Position numbers and translations under genes: made by a program. Positions 49,672-58,923 of a stretch of DNA of 64,000 nucleotides are shown one piece after another. Positions within the stretch are counted from its first letter, which is position 1. Each line of letters opens with the position of its first letter. The notes under the pieces were generated by a model. It ran no database searches. It saw nothing but the letters and a program-made list of their open reading frames with translations, and had not been told where the DNA came from. The DNA is taken from assembly GCA_031291055.1 (NCBI GenBank), contig JARLJU010000090.1, forward strand, positions 1-64,000, in the 5' to 3' direction. This stretch comes from Rudaea sp. Lineage in GTDB: Bacteria > Pseudomonadota > Gammaproteobacteria > Xanthomonadales > Rhodanobacteraceae.

Positions 49672-50838
49672 ATGGACCGCATAGCGGTTGGAGACCTCAT
49701 GCCCAAGTCAACTGGAGTACTCCGTCAGCCGGAGTCTTATCCGGAGAGTCGGCTGCCACCTGGCGTGCAGCGACTGCTTCGCCCACAGCCATGCGGCAGA
49801 GCCGTGGAGCTGGCGTTCCTTCGCTGGGAAAAGAAGGACCTGCCGGCGACTGAACGCTTCTGGCGCGATTTCGGCATGCAACTGGTCAGCGTCTCGCCTG
49901 ACCGGATCACGGCCCGTGGCGTCGGGACGGCCCCTTGCATTGCCGTGGCCGAGCGTTCGGCGGCGAGCCGCTTCGTTGGGCCTGCCTTTCGCATGTCCGA
50001 CGATAGCGACTTGCATCGGTATGTCGATCGCTTTGGCGCCACGTGGTTGTCCGAACAACAGATTCCCGGAGGCGGCCGCGGTATCGAGCTATTCGATCCC
50101 TCCGGCCGTAGTGTCTGGCTCGTGCAAGGCCAGCAGCGTGTCGAAGCGCTGCCCATGCGCGCACCCATGACGTTGACCAACACGGCACAACATGCGCCGC
50201 GAGTCAACCGCACCGTTCGCACCCCGATTGAGCCGGCCAGTATTGTCCGGCTGGGTCATGTTGTCTTTCAAACCGTGGACTTTGCCACCATGGCGGCGTG
50301 GTACATGACCGTACTTGGTGTCATTCCTACCGATGTGCAGTACCTCGCGGATGGCAGTCCCAACCTGGCCTTCTGCCGGCTCGACCTTGGCCAGGCGCCC
50401 GCCGACCACCACACCCTCGTACTGGTGGGTGGCATCGAAGAGAAATACGAGCACAGCGCGTACGAAGTCATCGATCTCGATGCGCTCGGGCAAGGTCAGC
50501 AGGTGCTGCGTGCGCAAGGCCATTCGCACATGTGGGGCATCGGGCGGCATTTGCTGGGCAGCCAGTTGTTCGACTACTGGCGCGATCCGGACGGCTTCGA
50601 GCTGGAGCACTACACCGACGGCGACCTGTTCACCGCGGATTTCGAAACCGCTTACTCGCCGCTTGATTTCGGCGGGATCTGGGCCTGGGGGGCAGACGCA
50701 CCGGCTTGCATGAAGCCAAGAAAGACTTTGCGCAATGTGCTGAACGTGCTGAGGCTGGTGCAACGCAAGGCGATTGCGCCGGCGCGGCTCAAGCTGATCG
50801 AAACGGCACTGGGTGCACCCGCCAGACCCTGGCTTTAG
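49672..50838 (+). CDS. Two-domain VOC extradiol dioxygenase-like enzyme
   Basis: 388 residues with two vicinal-oxygen-chelate domains (about 42-155 and 190-320). The C-terminal domain has the expected iron ligands: His196 in RLGHVVFQTVDF, His246/247 in ADHHTLVLVGG and Glu312 in YWRDPDGFELEHY, as in type I extradiol ring-cleaving dioxygenases such as BphC. An extra ~60-residue basic tail is present. It probably opens a catechol-type ring by meta cleavage. It is the first gene of the operon, 120 bases after palindrome copy 3. The track ATG at 49672 may be replaced by MPKSTG nine codons later. Confidence 0.85.
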   Translation: MDRIAVGDLMPKSTGVLRQPESYPESRLPPGVQRLLRPQPCGRAVELAFLRWEKKDLPATERFWRDFGMQLVSVSPDRITARGVGTAPCIAVAERSAASRFVGPAFRMSDDSDLHRYVDRFGATWLSEQQIPGGGRGIELFDPSGRSVWLVQGQQRVEALPMRAPMTLTNTAQHAPRVNRTVRTPIEPASIVRLGHVVFQTVDFATMAAWYMTVLGVIPTDVQYLADGSPNLAFCRLDLGQAPADHHTLVLVGGIEEKYEHSAYEVIDLDALGQGQQVLRAQGHSHMWGIGRHLLGSQLFDYWRDPDGFELEHYTDGDLFTADFETAYSPLDFGGIWAWGADAPACMKPRKTLRNVLNVLRLVQRKAIAPARLKLIETALGAPARPWL

Positions 50839-50864
50839 AACTTGGCAATTCCATAGGAAGTATC

Positions 50865-51821
50865 ATGTCTCGTACCGTCATTCGCTACATCCATACGGAT
50901 GGCCCGCAATGGGGCATTCTCTTTGGCGCGCGCATCGCGCCGTTGCAGGGCAACGCCGCGACCACTGGCGAGTTGCTTGCCAAACACTGGCAGAGCATCT
51001 GGCAAGTGCCGGCGGCGCAGGCAACGATTCCGCGCGAGGCCGTCCAGCTTCTCGCCCCCATCACGCAGAACCAGCAATTCCTCTGCCAAGGTATCAACTA
51101 CCGCAGCCACGTCATGGAATCCGGCCTGCGTGTCGAGAATATTCCCTTCAACACCATCTTCACGAAGGCATCCTCATGCATCACGGCCGCGGATGCTCCG
51201 GTTACCTCCCCGGACCACGTCAAGCTGCTCGACTACGAAATCGAGCTCGGGCTGGTGCTGCGGCGGGACTTGCAACCGGGCGTGAAGGTCAGCCCTGACG
51301 CTCTCGGTGATTGGCTTGCCGGCGTAACCATCGTCAATGACCTGTCGGCGCGTGACGTGCAATTGCCGCAGGGTCAGTTCTACAAGGGCAAGAGCTATCG
51401 CGGCTTCGGGCCGGTTGGCCCTGGGCTCATATTGCTGACACCGGAAGAGTGGCAACGTTGGCCGGAATTGCGGATGCGCCTGGATGTCAACGGACAGCCC
51501 CGGCAGGACGCCTACTGCGCAGATATGATCCACGCGCCGGCGTCAACCTTGACGGAACTGGCATCCATGCACGACGTTCACACGGGCGACCTGATCGCCA
51601 CCGGTACGCCTGCCGGTTGCGCGGCCCGCGCGCCGGGCAAGCTCGCCATGTTCATGGCGAAACATTTTCTCAGCGACGCAGGTAAATGGCGCATGTTTGT
51701 GCGCCGCGGCATGACCAATCCCGCCTACCTTCGGCCCGGCGATAGCATCCGGGCCTCGATTCGCACGGATGACGGCACCATCGACCTGGGTGAGCAGACC
51801 ACTGTTATCGCACCGGCATGA
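50865..51821 (+). CDS. Fumarylacetoacetate hydrolase-family protein
   Basis: Start at MSRTVIRYIHTDGPQWGILFGARIAPLQG (318 residues) with AGGAAG seven bases upstream; the track ORF starts in the previous gene. Metal-binding residues of the FAH fold are seen in LLDYEIELGLVLRRD and NDLSARDVQ, with the KSYRGFGPVGPGL and GTPAGCAARAPGKL loops. Such enzymes hydrolyse C-C bonds in ring-cleavage products or act as 2-hydroxymuconate-type hydratases or decarboxylases. Its place after an extradiol dioxygenase fits the second step of a meta-cleavage route. Confidence 0.88.
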   Translation: MSRTVIRYIHTDGPQWGILFGARIAPLQGNAATTGELLAKHWQSIWQVPAAQATIPREAVQLLAPITQNQQFLCQGINYRSHVMESGLRVENIPFNTIFTKASSCITAADAPVTSPDHVKLLDYEIELGLVLRRDLQPGVKVSPDALGDWLAGVTIVNDLSARDVQLPQGQFYKGKSYRGFGPVGPGLILLTPEEWQRWPELRMRLDVNGQPRQDAYCADMIHAPASTLTELASMHDVHTGDLIATGTPAGCAARAPGKLAMFMAKHFLSDAGKWRMFVRRGMTNPAYLRPGDSIRASIRTDDGTIDLGEQTTVIAPA

Positions 51822-51889
51822 CGACCACGCCAATCGGCGACGAAACATGTGGCATCCCATCGCAGCATTTGGAATGAGAGTGAAGTCTT

Positions 51890-53806
51890 ATGAGCAGCCT
51901 AGCAATCAACCCCATGCCAGAGGTCGTCAGGCGACTGGAGGACGTGGAACAGATCGAACTGACGCCGTGGCAGGACGTGGTCCACGCCACTGATACTTAC
52001 ATGGTGCTACGGAGCGCTTGCGAGCGGTGGTCGAAACGCGTGGCCCTGCGACTGCTGCTGGACGGCAGCGCCTGCGCGCCGACGCGCGACGTCCGTTATT
52101 CCGAATTGCTGGAGGGCATCCATCGCACCGCCAATGCACTCCACCGCCTGGGTGTCACGCCGGGGGTGCCAGTCGCCATCCTGTTGCCGAACCTGATCGA
52201 GGGCCACCTGGCGCTATGGGGCGCGGAAGCTGCCGGCATTGCCAGCCCGATCAACCCGATGCTGGAATCCAGCTACGTTGCGCGAATCTGCGAAGAGACG
52301 GGAGCAAAAGTTGTGATCGCGCTGGGGCCCACCACGGAAGGGGGCATCTGGGAAAAAGCGGTGGACGTCGCGGACAGGCTGCCTCGGATCGAGACGATCC
52401 TGCAGGTCGACCCGACGGCCGCGATGGGGCGGCGTACCGGTTCCGGCGGTCACATCCCGCGCGGCAAGAGGCCGAGCCGTCCCGGCGTGCAGGTGCTTGA
52501 CTTCCATGACGCGCTGGCCGAATCCGACGGCACGCGGCTGATCAGCGGGCGGCGATTCACGCCCGCCGAGCCGTGCGCCTATTTTCATACGGGTGGCACC
52601 ACCGGGTACCCCAAGGTGGCCGTGCACAGTCACCTGAACGAAGCCGTGATGGCATGGGTCCTTCAACGGATCGACGACCGGCGCAATGTGATGCTGGCGG
52701 GGTTGCCCCTTTTTCACGTCAATGGCGCCATGGTGACCGGACTCGGCGCGCTTCATAGTGGTTCGGAGATCGTCATGTTGACCGCTGGCGGGTATCGGAC
52801 GCCGGGCCTGCTGGACGCCTTCTGGGAGATTGCCAACCGATTTGGGGCCACCACCTTTTCCGCCGTACCAACCATCCTGGCGGCACTGCTTTCCAGGCCG
52901 TTGCCTGCGCACGGTATCCCGACCTTGCGCCACGTCCTCTGTGGTGCCGCGCCGCTACCCAGCCAGGTCGCACACGAGTTTGAAAAGCTCACCGGTGTTC
53001 GCATCCACGAGGGATATGGCCTGACGGAAGGTAGTTGCGTGTCCACCGTCAACCCGCCACAAGCCACGCCCAAGGCCGGTACCGTTGGCATCCGCATTCC
53101 GTATCAGGAATTGAAGCTGTTCAAGCTATGCGCGGACGGCAGGCCCGCCGAGCTTGCCGAAGCCGGTACGACCGGCGTGATCGGCATACGCGGCCCCAAT
53201 GTGTTTCCCGGCTACCTCAGGGAGGCCGACAACCGGGGCATCTGGATCGAGGGCGGATGGTTCAACACGGGCGACCTGGGCCGCCTTGACGCGGACGGAT
53301 CTCTCACGCTGTGCGGCCGCGCGAAAGATCTGATTATCCGTGGCGGCCACAACATCGATCCGTCGATGATCGAGGACACGATCGCCGCACACCCCGACGT
53401 CGCCATGGTCGCTGCGGTCGGGCAGCCGGACACCCATGCGGGCGAATTGCCGGTAGCCTTCGCGGTACTCAGGCCAGGCGCACAGGCCTGCAGCGAGACG
53501 TTGATGGCATACGCGCGGGAGAGGATTCCTGAACGTGCGGCGGTGCCGGTGCGCATCGAAATCATGCCCGCGCTGCCCCTTACCGCCGTCGGCAAGGTCT
53601 CCAAGCCGGACTTGCGGCTGCTCACCATCGAGCACGTCATCCAGGCGGCGCTTGCCGAGCATGGCATGTCCGACGCCCGCGTCAAGGCCCGGCACTGCCC
53701 CGAGCGCGGCGCCGTGGCCGACATCTCCGGTCCGGTCGCGTCACGTGAGGCGGCGATGGCCCTGGTGGCTCGCTATCCCGTGATTCCCGCATGGCAGGAG
53801 CAATGA
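51890..53806 (+). CDS. AMP-forming acyl-CoA synthetase
   Basis: 638 residues. ATP/AMP motif AYFHTGGTTGYPKVAVHSH, A5-like EGYGLTEGSC, A7-A8 GWFNTGDLGRLDADGSLTLCGRAKDLIIRGGHNIDPSMIED and a C-terminal lysine region PLTAVGKVSKPDLR. It activates a carboxylic acid to its CoA thioester. The substrate is unknown; within this operon an aromatic or arylpropanoid acid is plausible. It follows the FAH gene by 68 bases and its stop overlaps the hydroxylase start. The C-terminal ~40 residues (HCPERGAVADISG...) are extra. Confidence 0.9.
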   Translation: MSSLAINPMPEVVRRLEDVEQIELTPWQDVVHATDTYMVLRSACERWSKRVALRLLLDGSACAPTRDVRYSELLEGIHRTANALHRLGVTPGVPVAILLPNLIEGHLALWGAEAAGIASPINPMLESSYVARICEETGAKVVIALGPTTEGGIWEKAVDVADRLPRIETILQVDPTAAMGRRTGSGGHIPRGKRPSRPGVQVLDFHDALAESDGTRLISGRRFTPAEPCAYFHTGGTTGYPKVAVHSHLNEAVMAWVLQRIDDRRNVMLAGLPLFHVNGAMVTGLGALHSGSEIVMLTAGGYRTPGLLDAFWEIANRFGATTFSAVPTILAALLSRPLPAHGIPTLRHVLCGAAPLPSQVAHEFEKLTGVRIHEGYGLTEGSCVSTVNPPQATPKAGTVGIRIPYQELKLFKLCADGRPAELAEAGTTGVIGIRGPNVFPGYLREADNRGIWIEGGWFNTGDLGRLDADGSLTLCGRAKDLIIRGGHNIDPSMIEDTIAAHPDVAMVAAVGQPDTHAGELPVAFAVLRPGAQACSETLMAYARERIPERAAVPVRIEIMPALPLTAVGKVSKPDLRLLTIEHVIQAALAEHGMSDARVKARHCPERGAVADISGPVASREAAMALVARYPVIPAWQEQ

Positions 53807-55452
53807 TGACGAACGCCGAGAAGACCGCGCAGGGGAACATGCTCGATACGGATGTCCTGCTTGTTGGACTGGGGCCGGTGGGGGCAGCGCTGGCCAACCT
53901 GCTTGGCCGCTACGGGATCCGCGTCCTGGCCATCGACCGCGCCACGGAGATCTTTGCCAAACCGCGCGCAATCGCGCTGGACAACGAGGCCCTGCGCATT
54001 CTGCAGCTCGTGGGCGTAGCGGAGGGAGAATTCGCCACGGTGGCAATTCCAAAGGTGCAATACCGCTCGCCGCTGTTCGGCCGCTTTGCGCGCATCAACA
54101 GCGCAAGGATCGTCGACGGCCATCCGATGCTCGTCACGTTCTACCAGCCGGAGCTGGAGGCGGTGCTGCGCAAGAAGCTGTCAGCGTACCGCACCGTGGA
54201 CGTTCGGCTCGGGGCTGAACTCCAGTCCTTCGTCGATGATGGTCACCATGTGCATGCCGTCGTGAAATCAGCTGGCTCGCCCGACCTGCAGGTCAGGGCG
54301 AAATATATGGTGGGCATCGATGGCGCAGGTTCACTGGTCCGGCGTGAGCTGGGGCTTGATTTCGAGGGTCGCACATTCCAGCAGGACTGGCTGATCGTCG
54401 ACGCACTTGGCGTGCCGAATCCCATTGACCATTGCGAATTTCTCTGCGACCCGGCAAGGCCAACGCCGCATATGGTGGCGCCCGGGGGCCGCCAGCGCTG
54501 GGAATTCATGTTGAAGCCGGGAGAACGCGCCGAGGAAATGGAACGGCCTGAATCAGTGCGCAAGCTGCTCGCACCGTGGTGCGATGTAGACAAGATCCAG
54601 ATCGAACGCACCGCGGTATATCGATTTCACGCGCGAGAAGCGAAGTCTTTCTCGAAAGGTCGATGTTTCCTGGCCGGTGATGCCGCTCACATTACGCCGC
54701 CTTTTGCCGGGCAAGGATTGGTGGCCGGCCTGCGGGACGTGGCAAACCTGGGGTGGAAGCTGGCGTGGGTGCTACGCGGCCAGGCCAGCGAGCAGATTCT
54801 CGACAGCTATGACCAGGAACGCCGGCCTCACGCAAGAAAGATCATCAACCTGGCGCGCTTTCTTGGGGCACTTGTCATGCCACGCAACCGAGCAGCGGCA
54901 CTCGCCATACACGGGTGCATGAGCGCGATAAGGTTGTTGCCACGCGGCCGTGCCTTGTTCGAAGACTTGAAAGTGAAGCCCGCAAACACGTTCGACAAAG
55001 GCCTGTTCGTGCGCGCGCCCGGCACCGAGAAATTGCGTGCCGGTTCAAGTTTTCCACAGGGCTGGGTCCGGCCGGCAGAAAGCGCAATCCCGACACTCAG
55101 CGACGAGTGCCTGGGGCTTGAGTGGGCAGTCATCGGATTCGGCTTCGACCCCGCGACGCATCTGTCGTCTGAGCTCATGGTGCGCTGGTCTCTCGCTGGC
55201 GGCAAGGTGTGGCAATGGTGCCAGCTTGCCCAGGCGCAGCATCTCGCGCCCAAGGGCCGGCGCCTTGAAGCGCTGGATGAGGCCGTGTTGCCCCGCGTGG
55301 CCCCGCTCGACTGGTTGGTGGTGGTTCGCCCGGACCGATGCGTGCTCGCCGAAGGCCCGGCCTCTCAGGCCGAGCACATCCTCCAGCGCGCCCTTGATTT
55401 GATCAATCCGCCACAGCTACGCCTAGACATGCGCCTCCCCAAGGCCGCCTGA
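53803..55452 (+). CDS. FAD-dependent aromatic hydroxylase, MhpA-like
   Basis: The start used is ATG 53803 (MMTNAEKTAQGNMLDTDVLLVGLGPVG), preceded by GCAGGAG and overlapping the synthetase stop (ATGA); 549 residues. FAD-binding GLGPVGAALANLLGRYGIRVLAIDR, the DG motif region GIDGAGSLVRRELGLDFEG and GD motif RCFLAGDAAHITPPFAGQGLVAGLRDVANLGWKLAWVLRG define a class A flavin monooxygenase of the 3-(3-hydroxyphenyl)propionate hydroxylase group. It should hydroxylate a phenolic ring using NAD(P)H and O2 to give the diol that the dioxygenase then cleaves. Confidence 0.9.
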   Translation: MMTNAEKTAQGNMLDTDVLLVGLGPVGAALANLLGRYGIRVLAIDRATEIFAKPRAIALDNEALRILQLVGVAEGEFATVAIPKVQYRSPLFGRFARINSARIVDGHPMLVTFYQPELEAVLRKKLSAYRTVDVRLGAELQSFVDDGHHVHAVVKSAGSPDLQVRAKYMVGIDGAGSLVRRELGLDFEGRTFQQDWLIVDALGVPNPIDHCEFLCDPARPTPHMVAPGGRQRWEFMLKPGERAEEMERPESVRKLLAPWCDVDKIQIERTAVYRFHAREAKSFSKGRCFLAGDAAHITPPFAGQGLVAGLRDVANLGWKLAWVLRGQASEQILDSYDQERRPHARKIINLARFLGALVMPRNRAAALAIHGCMSAIRLLPRGRALFEDLKVKPANTFDKGLFVRAPGTEKLRAGSSFPQGWVRPAESAIPTLSDECLGLEWAVIGFGFDPATHLSSELMVRWSLAGGKVWQWCQLAQAQHLAPKGRRLEALDEAVLPRVAPLDWLVVVRPDRCVLAEGPASQAEHILQRALDLINPPQLRLDMRLPKAA

Positions 55453-55498
55453 AGCACCCATCGCCCCGCAGACAGATAACAAGCACAACAGACCTTCT

Positions 55499-55517
55499 GG
55501 CGCCAGTTCATGGCGCC
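55499..55517. promoter_or_regulatory. Intercistronic hairpin between hydroxylase and porin genes
   Basis: GGCGCCA-GTTCA-TGGCGCC is a perfect seven-pair stem with a five-base loop in the 115-bp gap. No T-run follows directly, so an RNA-processing or attenuation element is more likely than a full terminator. Confidence 0.5.
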
Positions 55518-55567
55518 TGCGGGCGGGGCTTCTTTTACGCCGCTTCAATAACAAGGAGGAGACCCTT

Positions 55568-56662
55568 GTGTTGCAGACTTCTGCTTATTGCCTTTCCATC
55601 GCGGCAATCACTTGCCTTGCAAGCATGACCGCACATGCCGGAGAAGACTTTCAGGTGCGGTACAACATAGCAGGCAGCATCGGAGGGGAAATGTTCACCC
55701 CCCCGGATGCCGCCGGGCTTGCAGTTGGCGTTGCAGCAACCTACATCGACATCAGGAAGGTGACCGGCAACGATGGCAACACACTGACGAAGCCGATCCC
55801 CGGTGGCGCCATTCCACTTCCGTCCCCCACCCCCGTGACGGCGTATCCCACGTATGGCGCCAATACCGCCCAGATCCCTGCCTCAGGCACTTTCAAGCTG
55901 TTCAACCTCGGCGTTGGCTACATCACCAACGCGGACTATGGCGGCGGTCGCTTCGCGTTCGGCGGCGTTCTGCCGTACGGCGTCAAATCCCAATCGGTCA
56001 GGGCTACCGCCGCAACGCCAGCCGTGCAGGCGAACCCCGCAGTCCCCGCGGCCGCACAACAGGCCATCGCAAGCCAGTTCGGCGCGACATATCAGTCCAA
56101 CCTTGCCGGCGAAGCGGCCAGTTCCAGTGGCGACGTATCGGGTATCGGAGACCTGGAGTTGCAAGGTGGCTGGCTCTATACGACTGAGCAGCTGCGCGTG
56201 TTGCTGGGCGCGTCCCTCGTCATTCCGACAGGACGCTACAACGCATCGCCTGCACCCGACATAGGCACTGGTCATTTCTATACGCTGCGGCCGTCGGTGC
56301 AAGTGGCCTATCTGCCAACGCCGGACATCGCCTTCGCGGCAAAGGCGACCCTGGGCCTGAATACGAAGAATCGGGACAATGACCTGCGCAGCGGAAACTG
56401 GATCGGACTGGAAGGCGCGGCGGCATACAAGACCGGGATTGGCGTGTTCGGACTGCACACCGTCTTCGTTCAACAGTACCAGGACGACGCGAACAACCCC
56501 TGGGGTCCGAGCCGATACCGATCGCTCAATGCCGGTGCGTTCTATACCGCAATGGTGCCTGGCATTGACGCGGCGCTGACGTTGCAGTACATGGCGACAA
56601 CCAGTTCGCGCAATGCAAAGGTCGGGAGCATGACCCAGATCCGTTTGATCAAGCTATTCTGA
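55568..56662 (+). CDS. Outer-membrane meta-pathway porin/transporter (Phenol_MetA_deg-like)
   Basis: 364 residues from a GTG start with a strong AAGGAGGAG site. Signal peptide ends MTAHA. The mature part is Gly/aromatic-rich beta strands: FKLFNLGVGYITNADYGGGRFAFGGVLPYGV, ELQGGWLYTTEQLRVLLGASLVIPTGRYN, and LNTKNRDNDLRSGNWIGLEGAAAYK, the pattern of outer-membrane proteins in phenol/meta-cleavage operons. It probably admits the hydrophobic aromatic substrate. The insertion ATAATPAVQANPAVPAAAQQAIASQFG looks like an extracellular loop. It is the last gene of the aromatic operon. Confidence 0.85.
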   Translation: MLQTSAYCLSIAAITCLASMTAHAGEDFQVRYNIAGSIGGEMFTPPDAAGLAVGVAATYIDIRKVTGNDGNTLTKPIPGGAIPLPSPTPVTAYPTYGANTAQIPASGTFKLFNLGVGYITNADYGGGRFAFGGVLPYGVKSQSVRATAATPAVQANPAVPAAAQQAIASQFGATYQSNLAGEAASSSGDVSGIGDLELQGGWLYTTEQLRVLLGASLVIPTGRYNASPAPDIGTGHFYTLRPSVQVAYLPTPDIAFAAKATLGLNTKNRDNDLRSGNWIGLEGAAAYKTGIGVFGLHTVFVQQYQDDANNPWGPSRYRSLNAGAFYTAMVPGIDAALTLQYMATTSSRNAKVGSMTQIRLIKLF

Positions 56663-57178
56663 CGACGATGGCGAGACAACTGTCATCGAGTCTCGCCGTT
56701 TCCCGTGGCCTGACGACTTGGCCGCATTCAGGTCGGGAGCAGATTGTCGATCTTTCGCTGTGCCTGCTCAATTGCGACTTGCCTTTGTTCGGCACCGGCA
56801 GACACACCCTCGGCGGCGACCACTTCGAGCTGGGACACGCCAACGAAGGAGCTATGGGCCATCACACATCTCCCAGCCATTGAACGGGCGAGGCAGGCGT
56901 ACGACCTCGGCAGCAAGGAGAGGTAGTGCCGCATCTTCGCGCCGACGGACAAGAGAATCAATATCTCCTCCCTCCTCCATCAGGGGTTCGAACGTTCAAG
57001 GGCGTCAGGTGAGCTGACAGGAATTGATTCGATAACCGAGATCAGACCGGGCCGAGGCCAGCTAAAACAGGTTCTATTCAACGCGAAGATTTGAGAGATC
57101 TCAGGCACCTCTGGATGGCGTCAATCTCACAAAATGGGACTTGTCCGATTGCGCCAGTTATCGACAAGAAGACGAGTG
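56663..57178. other. Gene-free region after the aromatic operon
   Basis: None of the short ORFs on either strand has family resemblance, a ribosome-binding site or coherent composition. I see no RNA gene or repeat here. Confidence 0.45.
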
Positions 57179-57204
57179 AAAAAAGCCGCCCGGGGGGCGG
57201 CTTT
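57179..57204 (-). terminator. Terminator after the 93-residue hypothetical gene
   Basis: On the minus strand AAAGCCGCCCCCCGGGCGGCTTTTTT: GCCGCC/GGCGGC stem with T-run, eight bases past the stop of the gene at 57212-57493. Confidence 0.85.
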
Positions 57205-57211
57205 GGCCGGC

Positions 57212-57493
57212 CTATTCGCGCCGCGGTACTTTGGGCGACAGGCGATCAATGAAGGCGCGCGCCTCCCCTACCGTCACCAGGGCGAGCGCTTCTTTGATCT
57301 CCGCGTCATCGAATCCGGCTTTCTGTGCATAGATTGCCGTCGACGTGACGATTGCCGCTTTAGCCAACGGCGCTAGCGGCGTCGAAGCCTGTTGGTTGAA
57401 GCCTGCCTGATTTGCGATCCAGCGACCGCAATCGAAATCTGCCAACTCCAGCGCGCGCCGGACGAAAGCTTCGTCCTTGATTCCACGATCCAT
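57212..57493 (-). CDS. Small hypothetical cytoplasmic protein
   Basis: 93 residues from MDRGIKDEAFVRRALELADFDCGRWIANQAGFNQQ; this ATG has a strong AGGAGG seven bases upstream, unlike the earlier start in the track. No membrane helix or signal. The pattern (PLAKAAIVTSTAIYAQKAGFDDAEIKEALALVTVGEARAFIDRL) is helical and Ala-rich. Family not recognised; the ribosome-binding site and terminator on its own strand make it a convincing stand-alone gene. Confidence 0.65.
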   Translation of the reverse strand: MDRGIKDEAFVRRALELADFDCGRWIANQAGFNQQASTPLAPLAKAAIVTSTAIYAQKAGFDDAEIKEALALVTVGEARAFIDRLSPKVPRRE

Positions 57494-58024
57494 ATAGTCC
57501 TCCTGGTTCCTGTTGAGCCTACCGTCGGTGACTTGCTCATCGACCGACATTCAACAATCTACCCAACTCCGCGCATATATTTATCAATAATGGTAAATTT
57601 AACAAAACATCGCAAACCGGATCTTCCGAAGAACAGTCTCTTCCAGCACATCCGGCAGCTCCCGCCCAACGGGCTGTCAGTCACCTGGGCCGATGCTTTC
57701 CCTCCCGGAAAACCGATACCAGCTGATCGGGGAGCAATGGAGGACAGCGGTAGCCGTGGAACTGGTGGCTGCGGCGAGTGGCTGGTCATGAACTTTCCGC
57801 ACGCACTCTCCGGCGGGCAGCGGCAGCGGCAGCGCGTAGCTATCACTCGTGCACTGATCCGTCGGACTCGGATTAAAGTACGAACTGCACAGGCCCACAG
57901 CACAGGGATACGCCCGCACCCCTAATATGTAAGGAAAGCCTTGAGCCCAGCCCTGAGAGGCTCGTTTCCCCGGCTCCCCGCTCAATCCGCTGCGTCGACG
58001 TCTAACTATCTGCAAGGGTGAACC
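57494..58024. other. Gene-poor region holding only an ABC ATPase relic
   Basis: Apart from the ATPase fragment listed separately, no intact gene is visible. An AT-rich patch (ATATATTTATCAATAATGGTAAATTTAAC, about 57573-57602) may be the promoter of the divergent 93-residue gene. Confidence 0.4.
57791..57870 (+). pseudogene. ABC transporter ATPase remnant (signature motif)
   Basis: The frame reads NFPHALSGGQRQRQRVAITRALIRRTR, the LSGGQRQRVAIARAL signature of an oligopeptide/amino-acid type ABC ATPase with a two-residue QR duplication. Neither Walker motif is nearby and the rest of the region is not coding, so this is a short relic. Confidence 0.55.
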
Positions 58025-58591
58025 ATGAGGAATGAAAGAGGCGGCTTGCGCAAGGATCTCGATGCATATCGGCTGCAGTGGCGCGTTCTGGGCTTCTATG
58101 AGCGCTTCGAGCAGATCATTGCCTACATCCTGAGCGCCGTGGTTTCAGTGATCATCGTGGTATCGCTCTGGCAACTGATACGCGCGGTCGCCATGTTGCT
58201 TATGGCGGGTGCACTTAACCCGCTGGATCATGAGACGTTTCAATCGGTGTTCGGCATGGTCATGACACTGCTGATCGCAATGGAGTTCAAGCATTCCATC
58301 ACCAGGGTTATGGTGCGGCGCGACCACATTGTCCAAGTCAAGACCGTCATCCTCATTGCCCTGTTGGCGATAGCGCGCAAATTCATCATTCTCGACCCAG
58401 CCACGCCGCCCGCGCATATCGCCGCTCTTGCGGCTGCATTGGTTGCGCTTGGCATCGTTTACTGGCTGATGCGGCAGCGCGACGACCCGGTTGATGCCGC
58501 GATGGCTGAGCAAGGCAAGCCTGCGCTCATGAAGGCGGCGCATCAACGCGGCATGGAACGGGACGGCGACGATGAGGATACGAATGCCTGA
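58025..58591 (+). CDS. PsiE-like (phosphate-starvation-inducible type) membrane protein
   Basis: 188 residues with four helices (about 30-60, 75-95, 105-125 and 130-147). The stretch FYERFEQIIAYILSAVVSVIIVVSLWQLIRAVAMLL and FGMVMTLLIAMEFKHSITRVMVRRDHIVQVKTVILIALLAIARKFIILD match the PsiE family pattern, in which an EFKHS-type motif and ARKFIILD are typical. A charged C-terminal tail follows. Function of the family is unknown. AAGGGTGAACC precedes the ATG. Confidence 0.8.
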   Translation: MRNERGGLRKDLDAYRLQWRVLGFYERFEQIIAYILSAVVSVIIVVSLWQLIRAVAMLLMAGALNPLDHETFQSVFGMVMTLLIAMEFKHSITRVMVRRDHIVQVKTVILIALLAIARKFIILDPATPPAHIAALAAALVALGIVYWLMRQRDDPVDAAMAEQGKPALMKAAHQRGMERDGDDEDTNA

Positions 58592-58689
58592 GCCACGGCG
58601 GCCACGGTCGGGTCGGTCGACGTCCAGGCAAAGCTGGCGCCCTTGACTTCGCTCCCGTCGGCGGCCAGCAGCGTCGCCTTGAGCTTCAG
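58588..58689 (-). pseudogene. Bacterial Ig-like (Big_2) domain remnant
   Basis: A minus-strand frame reads LKLKATLLAADGSEVKGASFAWTSTDPTVAAVAQ, a recognisable half of a Big_2-type Ig-like repeat found in surface adhesins. It continues neither into a signal peptide nor into further repeats and overlaps the PsiE-like stop by four bases. Probably debris from a deleted surface protein gene. Confidence 0.45.
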
Positions 58690-58923
58690 CAAAACGCCCC
58701 ATCGAGGGCGGGAGCCACCACAGAGCTTGCTCGGCGGCCATTACTATGCCAATACGGGTTGAGGTCCATGTTCCTACATGCTCTCGCCGGCGCACGCGCT
58801 GCCGTTCTCGCCTTGTTCGCCACGGCGCTCCGCGCCGGTGGCTGGCGGCAACTTCAGGCCGATTGTGCGCAGCGCGCGGCGTTCGGTGCCACCGGCCCAC
58901 CAGCGAAGGAGGGAAAACGAGCA
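58690..58923. other. Gap between the Ig-like remnant and the MipA/OmpV gene
   Basis: Short ORFs here have no recognisable features; nothing else seen. Confidence 0.35.
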
